64,000 nt of DNA from Pseudomonadota bacterium (lineage in GTDB: Bacteria; Pseudomonadota; Gammaproteobacteria; Burkholderiales; Burkholderiaceae_B). Both the position numbers and the translations under genes were made by a program. Location: contig JAEWEV010000025.1 of assembly GCA_023389155.1 (NCBI GenBank), positions 186,001-250,000 of the forward strand. Reading direction: 5' to 3'. The stretch's first letter is position 1. Each line of letters opens with the position of its first letter. This document shows, one piece after another, positions 44,418-53,393 of the stretch. Below the pieces are notes generated by a model, which was given only the letters and a program-made list of their open reading frames with translations, was not told where the DNA came from and did no database searches.

Positions 44418-45767
44418 CTAGGTGCGATTCGGAATGACCCTGACCTGCTGCGTACCTTTCTCGAGCTCCAGCGTCAGAGCCTGTCCTTCATGCATGGCAG
44501 CGGGATCACGCTGCACATGTCCTGCTTCATCATAGACGATGGCATAACCGCGCCCCAGGACAGCACGCGGATTTATCGTTTCAAATTGTGTATATGCGCG
44601 CTCGAAACGCCGCACCGTCTGACTCATGTATCGGTCCATGGCCCGATCCAGCCGGGCAAGTAACGTGTTCACCTGGTTTCGCGCCCTTGTGACATCGGGC
44701 CTCGCGTGCTCCAGTGCCTGAGTCAGCAGGGCTACCCTGTTTCGCTTATGGCTGAGCGCAGCGCGTTGGCTGCCATCGAGCTGACGCAAGGCGTGCACCA
44801 TACGGACACGATCAGCGCGCATCTTTTGTGCGGGTGACACCAGCCGCCCTGACAGACGATCCAGCCGCAGGCTGAGATTTTCCAGCATGCGTTGCTGGTG
44901 CCGCGTCAGTCGCTCAGTCAGCCCGGCAATTTCGCCGAGCCAATCACGCCGTGGCCGGCACGCCAGTTCTGCCGCTGCGGTAGGTGTTGGCGCGCGCAGA
45001 TCCGCTACAAAATCGGCAATGGTGAAGTCGGTCTCGTGCCCGACCCCCGAAATGATGGGGACACGACTAGCCGCGATCAGTCGCGCCAGGGATTCGTCGT
45101 TGAAACTCCAGAGGTCCTCCATGCTTCCTCCCCCGCGCACCAGCAACAGCACGTCCACCTCGTTCCGCATCTGGGCATGGGCCAGGGCGGTCATGATTTC
45201 ATTTGCCGCTTCCCTTCCCTGCACGGCTGTCGGATAAATGACAATGTCGACATGAGGCGCCCGCCGGGTCAGCGCCGTCAGTACGTCGTGCAGCGCTGCT
45301 GCACCCAGCGACGTAATAACGCCTATCCGGCGCGCAAAGGACGGCAGCGGTTTTTTTCTTGAAGCATCGAGCAGCCCTTCATCCTGCAAGCGGGCACGGA
45401 TGGCAAGAAACTGTTCATACAGATTTCCCTGTCCCGCCCGACGCAGGGATTCAACCTGCAACTGATAATCGCCACGGGGCTCGTACAGGGTTACCCGGGC
45501 GCGCACATCAATTCGTTCCCCGGACGCGGGCACAAAATCGAGTAGCGCTGTCTTGCCGCGAAACATGACAGCGCGGACGGAAGCGCGCTCATCTTTGAGG
45601 GTGAAATACCAATGTCCCGACGATGCCCTCACAAAATTGGAAACTTCTCCGGTTACCCATAACGCAGGCACACCTTCTTCCAGCAACCGTCCGACACGTC
45701 GATTCAGTTGCGCGACCGATAACATTTTTTCGCTTGACAAGGCGCGGTTAATTTCTGGATTTTCCAA
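44418..45767 (-). CDS. xseA: Exodeoxyribonuclease VII large subunit
   Basis: 449 residues. N-terminal OB fold (about 15-110; LWVTGEVSNFVRASSGHWYFTLKD), catalytic region with GVITSLGAAALHDVLT and LLLVRGGGSMEDLWSFNDE, then GHETDFTIADFVAD and a long coiled coil. With XseB it degrades single-stranded DNA from both ends. The frame opens at a TTG (45767); an ATG at 45725 (MLSVAQLN) would give 435 residues and is about as likely. Neither has a clear ribosome-binding site. xseB is not next to it. Confidence 0.93.
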   Translation of the reverse strand: MENPEINRALSSEKMLSVAQLNRRVGRLLEEGVPALWVTGEVSNFVRASSGHWYFTLKDERASVRAVMFRGKTALLDFVPASGERIDVRARVTLYEPRGDYQLQVESLRRAGQGNLYEQFLAIRARLQDEGLLDASRKKPLPSFARRIGVITSLGAAALHDVLTALTRRAPHVDIVIYPTAVQGREAANEIMTALAHAQMRNEVDVLLLVRGGGSMEDLWSFNDESLARLIAASRVPIISGVGHETDFTIADFVADLRAPTPTAAAELACRPRRDWLGEIAGLTERLTRHQQRMLENLSLRLDRLSGRLVSPAQKMRADRVRMVHALRQLDGSQRAALSHKRNRVALLTQALEHARPDVTRARNQVNTLLARLDRAMDRYMSQTVRRFERAYTQFETINPRAVLGRGYAIVYDEAGHVQRDPAAMHEGQALTLELEKGTQQVRVIPNRT

Positions 45768-45981
45768 ATTTCAAATTCCAAACTGTCCACAAAAATCAAA
45801 AATCAAGGGCCTGTGTATTTTTTCGGCCTATTACAAAGTATTTCTGATTTGAATTCTCACAAATACCTTGTATGTTATTGATTTAAAACAAATAAAAATA
45901 TTTCAAATAAATTGCACAATGATTAAGCAAACAAAGCCTGTGCTTGTGCAGATACGCCATTACAGCATCTTATTAACAGAA

Positions 45982-45990
45982 TTATCCACA
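45982..45990 (+). promoter_or_regulatory. Single consensus DnaA box
   Basis: TTATCCACA, the perfect DnaA recognition sequence, inside the AT-rich spacer upstream of lpxK. A near match TTATTAACA is just before it (45970-45978). One perfect box could occur by chance; there is no cluster and no dnaA or parA gene nearby, so it is not an origin. Confidence 0.35.
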
Positions 45991-46133
45991 GAAAATGTGA
46001 GTAGTTACATTTGCCCCTATTGGGAAAAATATCCGGTACGATTTGTGCATCTCACTCGCCCATTAATTACGCCGTCGTTGCGCCAGGCATACATGACGGG
46101 TCGTGCAAAGAAAGCAAAATAACGTGGAAAGTG

Positions 46134-46162
46134 TTGACACTAAGCCGGTCACAATATATTCA
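46134..46162 (+). promoter_or_regulatory. Candidate promoter of the lpxK operon
   Basis: TTGACA (46134-46139) with TATTCA 17 bases on (46157-46162), or TATATT 15 bases on. It lies about 160 bases upstream of lpxK. Confidence 0.45.
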
Positions 46163-46324
46163 ATGGAATCGTACTGTCCGTCCCCGAGCCGGCTAAACAC
46201 GCCCGGTTTGATGCGATAATGCTGTCCATACCGTTCTTCCGGTTCAACCGCTACACACCGACCACCTGATTCAATTGGTTCGCTGCGCTCGCCACTATTG
46301 CTAAGGTATCATCATAAGCCCGCC

Positions 46325-47404
46325 ATGGTATTGAAAAAACATTCCACCCTGACCAATTCGCTGCTGAGTCAATGGCAAACCGGTGGACGGCTTTCCGACC
46401 TGCTGTTACCCCTATCATGGATCACGCGACTGGCCGTTGAAACCAAAACCTGGCTATACTCCCATGGGTTAAGAAAACAGAACCGATTGCCGGTACCCGT
46501 GATTGTGGTTGGCAATATTTTCGTTGGCGGTACGGGCAAAACGCCTTTTGTTCTGTCCCTCATCGACGCATTGCGTGAACGTGGCTGGCAGCCGGGCATC
46601 ATCAGCCGCGGCTATGGTGTTGACATCGGGCCACAGCCCCGCTACGGATATGGCGCAGACGTCGCGGCCACCGAGCTGGGCGATGAGCCGGCCATGCTTG
46701 CCCGGTCCGCCCCCATTGCCGTACACCCCAATCGTACCCTGGCCGCCCATTGCCTGCTTCAACACTATCCGGATACGACTGTCATCATTGCCGACGATGG
46801 CCTGCAACACCTGGCACTGGGCCGCGACATCGAAATCGCCGTTCAGGATACGCGTGGTATTGGCAACGGCCGTCTGCTTCCTGCCGGCCCGCTGCGTGAA
46901 CCCGCCTCACGTCTGGAAAGGGTAGATTATCTTGTACTCAACGCCCCCGCCGGCGATGCAGCAGCCTGCGGCGATGTACCTTCGCCCCCCGTAAATTCGG
47001 GGGGAACCCCGGTGCGCCAGATTGTGATGCAGTTACACCCGACCCGTATCGTGCATCTGCAGTCGGGTCGGGCAGCCAGTCCGTCCCAATGGGTGTCCGA
47101 ACATCAGGAGCAATCTGTTGTCGCCATTGCGGGCATCGGTCACCCTCCCCGATTTTTCAGAACGCTTGAGCAGGCTGGTGTGCCTGTACAGCGAACAATT
47201 GCATTTGCAGATCACCACCCCTTCACAGCCGAAGAACTTCTCGCAATCGACGCCGATCAGATTCTGATGACAGCAAAAGACGCCGCCAAGTGCCGGGGTC
47301 TGCAGGACAGCCGCCTGTGGAGTGTTGAGGTAGCCCCCAGGTTTTCCGATGGCGATTTTTTCGATGAGATCGCTCAAAAACTCAATTCTTTACCGGTATA
47401 CTGA
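46325..47404 (+). CDS. lpxK: Tetraacyldisaccharide 4'-kinase
   Basis: 359 residues. P-loop GGTGKT (68-73) preceded by VIVVGNIFV, then ISRGYG and GDEPAMLA, and IIADDGLQH: all LpxK signatures. It phosphorylates the disaccharide lipid A precursor at the inner membrane. ATG at 46325 is preferred over the upstream TTG at 46298. First gene of the lpxK-trm112-kdsB-adk run. Confidence 0.94.
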   Translation: MVLKKHSTLTNSLLSQWQTGGRLSDLLLPLSWITRLAVETKTWLYSHGLRKQNRLPVPVIVVGNIFVGGTGKTPFVLSLIDALRERGWQPGIISRGYGVDIGPQPRYGYGADVAATELGDEPAMLARSAPIAVHPNRTLAAHCLLQHYPDTTVIIADDGLQHLALGRDIEIAVQDTRGIGNGRLLPAGPLREPASRLERVDYLVLNAPAGDAAACGDVPSPPVNSGGTPVRQIVMQLHPTRIVHLQSGRAASPSQWVSEHQEQSVVAIAGIGHPPRFFRTLEQAGVPVQRTIAFADHHPFTAEELLAIDADQILMTAKDAAKCRGLQDSRLWSVEVAPRFSDGDFFDEIAQKLNSLPVY

Positions 47405-47434
47405 TCCATTCGACAGAACTTTATCGCATTCACT

Positions 47435-47647
47435 ATGGACTCACATTTTCTCAAGCTCCTCGTCTGCCCTCTGTGCAACAGCCCTCTGCGCCACGATCAG
47501 AGTCAGCAGGAACTGATCTGTCAGTACGACAAGCTTGCCTACCCAATCAGAAACGGCATTCCCGTCATGCTGAAAGAAGAAGCGCGCTCCCTGAATCAGC
47601 CGCAAGGCGCGTCGGACCCATCCTCTGCTAAAGACAGCGCACACTGA
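47435..47647 (+). CDS. Trm112-like zinc-ribbon protein (UPF0434)
   Basis: 70 residues. LLVCPLCNSPL (Cys11, Cys14), LICQYDKLAYPIRNGIPVML: the bacterial Trm112/YcaR pattern usually found between lpxK and kdsB. In eukaryotes Trm112 activates methyltransferases; the bacterial role is unclear. Only three Cys are present. kdsB starts two bases after its stop. Confidence 0.9.
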   Translation: MDSHFLKLLVCPLCNSPLRHDQSQQELICQYDKLAYPIRNGIPVMLKEEARSLNQPQGASDPSSAKDSAH

Positions 47648-47648
47648 T

Positions 47649-48437
47649 ATGACGGGCTTTATCGTTATCGTGCCCGCACGCGCCGCTTCCACGCGACTGC
47701 CGGGCAAAATGCTGGCAGATATTGACGGCGTGCCCATGGTGGTGCGCACTGCCAGGCAGGCGGCGCGGTCCGCGGCCGACCAGGTAATCATCGCGACAGA
47801 TGATCACCATATTGCCGAAGTGGCCGGGAATCATGGCTGTACGGTGCTGCTCACGCGTGCAGACCATCCGTCCGGCACCGACAGACTGGCCGAGGTGGTT
47901 AACCAGCTCGCCCTGCCCGACGACCAGATTATCGTCAACGTGCAGGGTGACGAACCAATGATCGAACCCGACATTATCAACCTGACAGCCGGCGATCTGC
48001 TGAACAACAGCGCCGCAGCGATTTCAACCTGCGCCTATCCGCTGACCGATGCCGCGGATTTTTTTAATTCGAACATCGTCAAGGTTGCCTGTTCCGCCGA
48101 CCAGTACGCACTATATTTCTCGCGCGCCCCAATTCCCTGGGCGCGCAACCATTTCGGTAGCGGCACCAATGGTTCGACTGATGACTCTATTGCCCTTCCT
48201 ACAGGTTTTCCCGCATTGCATCATATTGGGTTATACGCTTATCGTAGCGGGTTCCTGAAAATTTTTCCGACCCTTGCCCAGGGGCCGCTGGAAGCCTTCG
48301 AGTCACTCGAACAGCTTCGCGCTCTGGAACACGGGTTTCGTATTCATGTTGTGGTTACGGCCAGCGCGCCCATGCCAGGCGTGGACACCCAGGAAGATCT
48401 CGAACGAGTTCGCAATTTTTTTCGCGACTCGCCTTAA
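47649..48437 (+). CDS. kdsB: 3-deoxy-manno-octulosonate cytidylyltransferase
   Basis: 262 residues. VIVPARAASTRLPGKML (6-22), IATDD and VNVQGDEPMI are the family motifs. It activates Kdo as CMP-Kdo for the lipopolysaccharide core, one step along from LpxK's product, which explains the linkage. Confidence 0.95.
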   Translation: MTGFIVIVPARAASTRLPGKMLADIDGVPMVVRTARQAARSAADQVIIATDDHHIAEVAGNHGCTVLLTRADHPSGTDRLAEVVNQLALPDDQIIVNVQGDEPMIEPDIINLTAGDLLNNSAAAISTCAYPLTDAADFFNSNIVKVACSADQYALYFSRAPIPWARNHFGSGTNGSTDDSIALPTGFPALHHIGLYAYRSGFLKIFPTLAQGPLEAFESLEQLRALEHGFRIHVVVTASAPMPGVDTQEDLERVRNFFRDSP

Positions 48438-48502
48438 TTTTGCAATGCATCATATAAAATAGCATTCCGTTAGTAACAAATAACAACATCCAGGAGGGAT
48501 CC

Positions 48503-49162
48503 ATGCGTCTCATTTTGTTAGGGCCACCAGGCGCAGGCAAAGGCACTCAGGCAACATTTATCACCCGGAAATACGGTATTCCGCAAATTTCCACGGGCGA
48601 TATGTTGCGTGCGGCAGTCAAAGCCCAAACCCCTGTCGGCCTTGAAGCAAAAAAAGTGATGGACAATGGCGGACTGGTATCCGACGACATCATCATCCGG
48701 CTTGTCAAGGATCGTCTGCTCGAAGATGACTGTAAAAAGGGCTATCTGTTCGATGGTTTCCCTCGCACCATTCCTCAGGCTGATGCCCTGAAAAATGCAG
48801 ACATTGGTCTTGACTACGTCATTGAGATTGACGTACCCGAAGATGACATCATCGAGCGCATGAGCGGCCGCCGGGTTCACCCTGCCAGTGGACGTACCTA
48901 CCATTTACGTTTCAATCCACCCAAAGTGGAGGGTAAAGACGACCTGACAGGCGAAGCCCTGGTGCAGCGCGACGACGATCAGGAAGAAACGGTCAGGAAG
49001 CGTCTTGAGGTCTATCGAAATCAGACACGTCCTCTGGTCAAGTACTACTCCGACTGGGCCGCGCAGAACGATCCTAAGGCCCCGAAATACGTACACATTT
49101 CAGGTGTCGGCCAGGTTGAAGAGATCACCCGCCGAATCGAAGAGGCGCTCAGTCAGTCCTAA
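48503..49162 (+). CDS. adk: Adenylate kinase
   Basis: 219 residues, long-type kinase. P-loop GPPGAGKGTQ (7-16), DGFPRTIPQA, and a LID domain without the zinc Cys (GRRVHPASGRTYH). It balances ATP, ADP and AMP. AGGAGGGATCC precedes the ATG at 48503. Confidence 0.97.
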   Translation: MRLILLGPPGAGKGTQATFITRKYGIPQISTGDMLRAAVKAQTPVGLEAKKVMDNGGLVSDDIIIRLVKDRLLEDDCKKGYLFDGFPRTIPQADALKNADIGLDYVIEIDVPEDDIIERMSGRRVHPASGRTYHLRFNPPKVEGKDDLTGEALVQRDDDQEETVRKRLEVYRNQTRPLVKYYSDWAAQNDPKAPKYVHISGVGQVEEITRRIEEALSQS

Positions 49163-49179
49163 CCTCGCAAGGAAAGCAA

Positions 49180-49938
49180 ATGGAAATCAAGGATAAAGTC
49201 TTTATCGTTACAGGTGGCGCTTCCGGTCTGGGCGCAGGTACGGTAAAAATGCTGGTTGAAAATGGTGCAAAGGTAATCATTGCCGACGTTCAGGACGAGC
49301 CGGGCAATCAGCTCGCCACAGAGCTGAAACAGCAATATGTTCACTGCGACGTAACCCGCGAAGAAGACGCCATTGCTGTTGTCAAAGCCGCCACCAATGC
49401 AGGAAAACTGGCAGGCCTGGTCAATTGCGCAGGTATTGCGCCCGCTTCACGCACTGTGGGAAAAACCGGTGCACATCCCCTCGATCTGTTCCAGAAAGTT
49501 ATCAGCGTAAATCTGATCGGGTCGTTCAATATGCTGCGTCTGGCCGCCCAGGCAATGAACGAGAACGAACCGGAGGCTACCGGAGAGCGCGGAGTCATTA
49601 TCAATACGGCTTCAGTGGCTGCCTACGAAGGCCAGATTGGCCAGGCTGCCTATTCTGCCTCCAAGGGCGGCGTGGTAGGCATGACACTGCCCATTGCGCG
49701 AGACCTGGCACGCTCAGGTATACGTTGCAATACCATCGCGCCCGGCATTTTTGGCACTCCCATGATTTTTGGCATGCCCCAGGAAGTACAGGATTCTCTG
49801 GCTGCGAATATCCCCTTCCCTTCACGATTGGGAACGCCGCAGGATTACGCCAAACTTGTCCATAGCATTGTGACCAATGAAATGATCAACGGCGAAACCA
49901 TCAGACTTGATGGCGCCATTCGTCTGGCACCGAAATAA
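49180..49938 (+). CDS. SDR dehydrogenase, 3-hydroxyacyl-CoA dehydrogenase-like
   Basis: 252 residues. TGGASGLG (11-18) binds NAD, NCAG marks strand 4, and the catalytic set is Ser145, Tyr158, Lys162 (AAYSASKGG). The overall pattern, including VSVNLIGSFNMLRLAA and the C-terminal NGETIRLDGAIRL, resembles type II 3-hydroxyacyl-CoA (2-methyl-3-hydroxybutyryl-CoA) dehydrogenases. Likely oxidises a 3-hydroxyacyl-CoA in fatty acid or isoleucine breakdown. AAGGAAAGC before the start. Confidence 0.85.
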   Translation: MEIKDKVFIVTGGASGLGAGTVKMLVENGAKVIIADVQDEPGNQLATELKQQYVHCDVTREEDAIAVVKAATNAGKLAGLVNCAGIAPASRTVGKTGAHPLDLFQKVISVNLIGSFNMLRLAAQAMNENEPEATGERGVIINTASVAAYEGQIGQAAYSASKGGVVGMTLPIARDLARSGIRCNTIAPGIFGTPMIFGMPQEVQDSLAANIPFPSRLGTPQDYAKLVHSIVTNEMINGETIRLDGAIRLAPK

Positions 49939-49960
49939 TTTCGGCTGCCGGTTGCAACAT

Positions 49961-50010
49961 AGGCACGTGAGGTGCGCCGAAGGCGTAATATTCACGTGCC
50001 TTGTTTTTTT
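49961..50010 (+). terminator. Intrinsic terminator after SDR gene
   Basis: GGCACGTGA (49962-49970) pairs with TCACGTGCC (49992-50000), with an inner GC-rich arm, followed by TTGTTTTTTT. It ends only 12 bases before the murJ start codon. Confidence 0.8.
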
Positions 50011-50021
50011 CTGTCGAATCC

Positions 50022-51635
50022 ATGAGTCTTTTACGGTCTGCCGCCGCCATTAGTGGTCTTACCCTGCTGTCACGCGTATCGGGCTTGGCCCGCGATATTC
50101 TGGTTGCGCGCACTTTTGGCGCCAGCCCTCTGACGGACGCATTCTGGGTCGCATTCCGAATCCCCAATCTGTTGCGGCGCCTGTTCGCCGAGGGTGCCTT
50201 CTCTCAGGCGTTTGTGCCGATTCTGGGTGAAGCACGCAATCGCCACGAAGAAGATAAAGTCAAAATTCTGCTTGATCATGTTTTCGTCGTGCTTCTGTAT
50301 GCCCTGATGCTGATCACTGCAATCGGCATTATTGCCGCCCCCTGGGTAGTGACTGCAATGGCTACCGGCATGTCGCATGGCTCCACCGATTCGGCTTTCG
50401 AATCAGCGGTATGGATGACGCGGGTCATGTTCCCGTATATCCTGTGCATGTCACTGGTCGCCTTTGCCTCTGCCGTACTCAATACCTGGCGACGCTTTGC
50501 GATTCCGGCATTCACGCCCATTCTGCTGAATCTTTCGATGATCGCGGCCTGCGTGTTGCTGGCCGATATGTTTGCCACGCCCATCTATGCGCTCGCAGTC
50601 GGGGTCATGCTTGGCGGCGTCGCACAGCTGCTGGTACAGTGGCTCGCCCTGGCAAAGCTGGGTCTGGTTCCTCGCCTGTCATTCAACCTGAAAAGTGCGT
50701 GGTCTGATCCAGTGGTGCGCAGGGTTATTCGCCAAATGGGGCCTGCCACGCTGGGTGTCTCTGTTGCCCAGATATCTATTCTGATCAATACCAATATTGC
50801 CACCTGGTTACCGGCCGGCAGTGTGACCTGGCTGTCTTTTGCAGATCGCCTGATGGAATTTCCCACTGCCCTGCTTGGTGTCGCGCTGGGAACCGTGCTC
50901 CTGCCCAGCCTGTCCGCAGCGCACAGCAAACAGGATACGCAGGCCTACAGCTATCTGCTGGATTGGGGTCTAAGATTGGTGCTTCTGCTGGGCCTGCCCG
51001 CCGCGCTTGGGCTTGCCCTGGCCTCGGACGCACTGGTCGCAACGCTATTCAATTACGGCGCGTTCGACGCTTCGGATGTGCAACAAACCCGGTTATCTGT
51101 CATGGCGTACGCGGTCGGACTGATCGGCATACTTGCGGTCAAGATTCTGGCTCCGGGATTTTATGCCAAACAGGACATTCGCACTCCTGTGAAAATTGCC
51201 ATTGGCGTTCTGATTTTCACGCAGGTCATGAACCTGATTTTTGTTCCGTTTATCCACCATGCAGGTCTGGCGCTCTCTATTGGCCTGGGCGCGACAGTCA
51301 ACGCTGGCTGCCTGCTGCTGGGATTGCGCCGCAGGAAGATTTATCAGCCTCAAGCGGGCTGGTTCACGTTTTTCCTGCGCCTTACTCCTGCGGTCATAGC
51401 GCTTGCCTTGTGGATTCTGTTCCTGCAACAATACATGGACTGGACCACGCTCACGCCGGGCACAATAAACAGCTGGATCAATGACAACCTGGCCGGCGCA
51501 TTGCCTACACATCTGGCTTTTACGTTTTCCCGCCTGCTCACGCTCATCCTGCTGCTGGTCTCCTGCGCAGCGGTGTACTTTTCGGTATTGTTTCTGGCGG
51601 GATTCCGCCCTTCCGACTTTACCCGCAGGCGTTAG
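50022..51635 (+). CDS. murJ: Lipid II flippase MurJ (MviN)
   Basis: 537 residues with about 14 helices. The N-terminus SLLRSAAAISGLTLLSRVSGLARDI and the ARTFGASPLTDAFWVAFRIPNLLRRLFAEGAFSQAFVP segment with its conserved Arg and Asp residues are those of MurJ. It flips lipid II for peptidoglycan synthesis. The ATG at 50022 sits right after the T-run of a terminator, so murJ needs read-through or its own promoter that overlaps that hairpin. Confidence 0.95.
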   Translation: MSLLRSAAAISGLTLLSRVSGLARDILVARTFGASPLTDAFWVAFRIPNLLRRLFAEGAFSQAFVPILGEARNRHEEDKVKILLDHVFVVLLYALMLITAIGIIAAPWVVTAMATGMSHGSTDSAFESAVWMTRVMFPYILCMSLVAFASAVLNTWRRFAIPAFTPILLNLSMIAACVLLADMFATPIYALAVGVMLGGVAQLLVQWLALAKLGLVPRLSFNLKSAWSDPVVRRVIRQMGPATLGVSVAQISILINTNIATWLPAGSVTWLSFADRLMEFPTALLGVALGTVLLPSLSAAHSKQDTQAYSYLLDWGLRLVLLLGLPAALGLALASDALVATLFNYGAFDASDVQQTRLSVMAYAVGLIGILAVKILAPGFYAKQDIRTPVKIAIGVLIFTQVMNLIFVPFIHHAGLALSIGLGATVNAGCLLLGLRRRKIYQPQAGWFTFFLRLTPAVIALALWILFLQQYMDWTTLTPGTINSWINDNLAGALPTHLAFTFSRLLTLILLLVSCAAVYFSVLFLAGFRPSDFTRRR

Positions 51636-51755
51636 GAATAGCGAGCATGTCGGCAAATCGCCCAGATGCCATCTATTGCCCGGCGCCGCTTTGTTGCCCA
51701 AAGCGCACATAAGAGCCGAATACGCTGCGTAAACCAGTGTTTTTACACGGGTTTA

Positions 51756-51783
51756 TTGCATAAGATTGCAAATATGCTATACT
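51756..51783 (+). promoter_or_regulatory. Promoter of rpsT
   Basis: TTGCAT (51756-51761), 16-base spacer, TATACT (51778-51783). Predicted start about 32 bases before the rpsT ATG. Confidence 0.6.
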
Positions 51784-51821
51784 ACCAGACTTTGCTGAAT
51801 TAACTTAATTAAAGAACTACC

Positions 51822-52088
51822 ATGGCCAATACTGCACAAGCACGCAAACGTGCACGTCAATCCGTTGCTCGTAACAAACACAACTCCAGCCTGCGTTCAC
51901 TGCTGCGCACCTCTATCAAGCGCGTTCGCCAGGCTGTTGAAGCCGGTGATCAGGCTCAGGCGAACGAAGTGTTTGCCAAAGCTACCAGTGTTATCGATCG
52001 CGTAGCCGACAAGAAAATCATCCATAAAAACAAAGCTGCTCGTCACAAAAGCCGTCTGTCTGCTGCTATCCGCGCAATCAGCGCCTGA
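51822..52088 (+). CDS. rpsT: 30S ribosomal protein bS20
   Basis: 88 residues, very basic: MANTAQARKRARQSVARNKHN and the helix KIIHKNKAARHKSRLS are diagnostic. It binds 16S rRNA in the body of the small subunit. A single-gene transcript with a promoter upstream and a strong terminator about 100 bases downstream. Confidence 0.97.
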   Translation: MANTAQARKRARQSVARNKHNSSLRSLLRTSIKRVRQAVEAGDQAQANEVFAKATSVIDRVADKKIIHKNKAARHKSRLSAAIRAISA

Positions 52089-52844
52089 TTACGGCCTCTG
52101 GCAGTCCCCTGCCGGCTAGTCGCCGACTGCGTTTTTCGCGCAGTATGCACTGACATCGGCAAATATCTCGGTTTGTGTCAATGGTAATCACAAAGCGTGG
52201 CTTTAATGCCGCGCTTTGTGTTTTGTCGTTCCTGCTTCTTCAGCCTAAAGCGGGCCTTCCGCCAGCCTTAACCATTTCCGTCCTATCCCGGCTTATATCT
52301 CGGTGTCCATGAGCGACGGCGGTGACTAGTCGTTTGCTGCCACTTTCTACTCCACCATCGCGTTCCCTCATTCTCTTGCTAACCACCCCGCGGCCATCCG
52401 CCCCCTTCCTTCTCCTGCTGTTCCTGGCTTATTCAGATCCTCTCAGCCCAGAACGCGAGGGGACGCCAACTCTCCCGAGCGAAAGACTCACGCCGCTGTG
52501 AAGCGACCAGAAGCGACCGGAACGCTTACGCGGCAACCCGGACAAACGTCAAATATCCAATGCAATCAAGAAACAATGCGAAAAAACCTTTTTCGGCCGA
52601 TGCTGGCAGCAGCACGACTTAGAAGATCTGGCGAGGGGGAAATGTTGCGACCGCCGGCACGAGTCATCTTGACTACGGGCTGAATCAGCAAATGAAGCGG
52701 CGTCAGTTAACAACCAGGGGGCGTATCTATGTGATCGTGTGTTGTGACTTCGTCTGTAGAATCACGGCTACAGGAAGCCTGTCGTTATGATGATGCGAAA
52801 TCAGGAAATTCGGATACGAGAAGCCAGAAGGCGGGATGAAGGGA
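52089..52844. other. Long spacer after rpsT
   Basis: 756 bases. Apart from the rpsT terminator at 52189-52225 nothing is recognisable. Open frames such as 52498-52683 are short, have no ribosome-binding site and biased composition. The region may hold degraded gene remnants or an uncharacterised RNA. Confidence 0.4.
52189..52225 (+). terminator. Intrinsic terminator of rpsT
   Basis: CACAAAGCGTGGC-TTTAAT-GCCGCGCTTTGTG, a 13-bp stem with one G-T pair, followed by TTTTG. Confidence 0.85.
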
Positions 52845-53171
52845 TCAGAGTGTGCGCTCGGACGTCTTGAGATTATTGTCTTTGGCAAAATCCGCGACAA
52901 ATTTCCATGCCAGCGGCTCGAGTTCACGTAAACGGAAATCCACAATAATACATTTGACGCCGTCTATGACATTTGGCACTACGTAGGGCGAATACGTTAG
53001 ATGGTTTGCCGGGCCTGTCAGGCCCGCGGGTCGGAACTGCGACATCACACCCGCAAGCCTTTCCGCCCAGTCGCTTGGGCGAAATCTCTGGCCATCGTCG
53101 GTTACCCCGTGGATAATTAACTGTTGCACTTCAATTATCTTCAAAAAAAAGTCTCTTGCGGTATAAACCAT
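52845..53171 (-). CDS. DUF3579 family protein
   Basis: 108 residues. VQQLIIHGVTDDGQRFRPSDWAERLAG and KCIIVDFRLRELEPLAWKFVADFAKDNNL match the DUF3579 family of betaproteobacteria, of unknown function and commonly next to argF. The first 13 residues from the ATG at 53171 are not conserved in memory of the family, so a TTG near 53144 is possible. A run of eight T (A on the plus strand, 53144-53151) lies in this early coding part. Divergent from argF. Confidence 0.8.
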   Translation of the reverse strand: MVYTARDFFLKIIEVQQLIIHGVTDDGQRFRPSDWAERLAGVMSQFRPAGLTGPANHLTYSPYVVPNVIDGVKCIIVDFRLRELEPLAWKFVADFAKDNNLKTSERTL

Positions 53172-53393
53172 CAGAGAACAAAGATATACTAAAGACAGAA
53201 TTGTATATGATAGCGTCTGGCGTCACCTGCGATTCATGGGGTTATATGAAAGAAACAACAGATATATTTCCCCTGCTCCGGTACTCCCGAAATCCATTTC
53301 AAGACAAGTGTCTGGCGTGCCCCTTATCGAATGCCGCCGGGACTCGTATTTTTTGTATTTTCCTGTTTTCGTTATCAACCCAACCATCCTGCC

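Larger units (their letters stand above)
45768..46324. other. AT-rich region between xseA and lpxK
   Basis: 557 bases, clearly richer in A+T than its surroundings from about 45770 to 46120. It contains a perfect DnaA box and, near the right end, a likely promoter for lpxK. An 84-codon frame (45868-46122) has no ribosome-binding site and no recognisable domain; I do not call it. Confidence 0.4.

Noticed and set aside
45960..46000. Replication origin
   Set aside because: Only one perfect DnaA box and no dnaA, dnaN or partition genes.
45868..46122. 84-codon plus-strand ORF in AT-rich spacer
   Set aside because: No ribosome-binding site and no similarity; an AT-rich stretch can stay open by chance.
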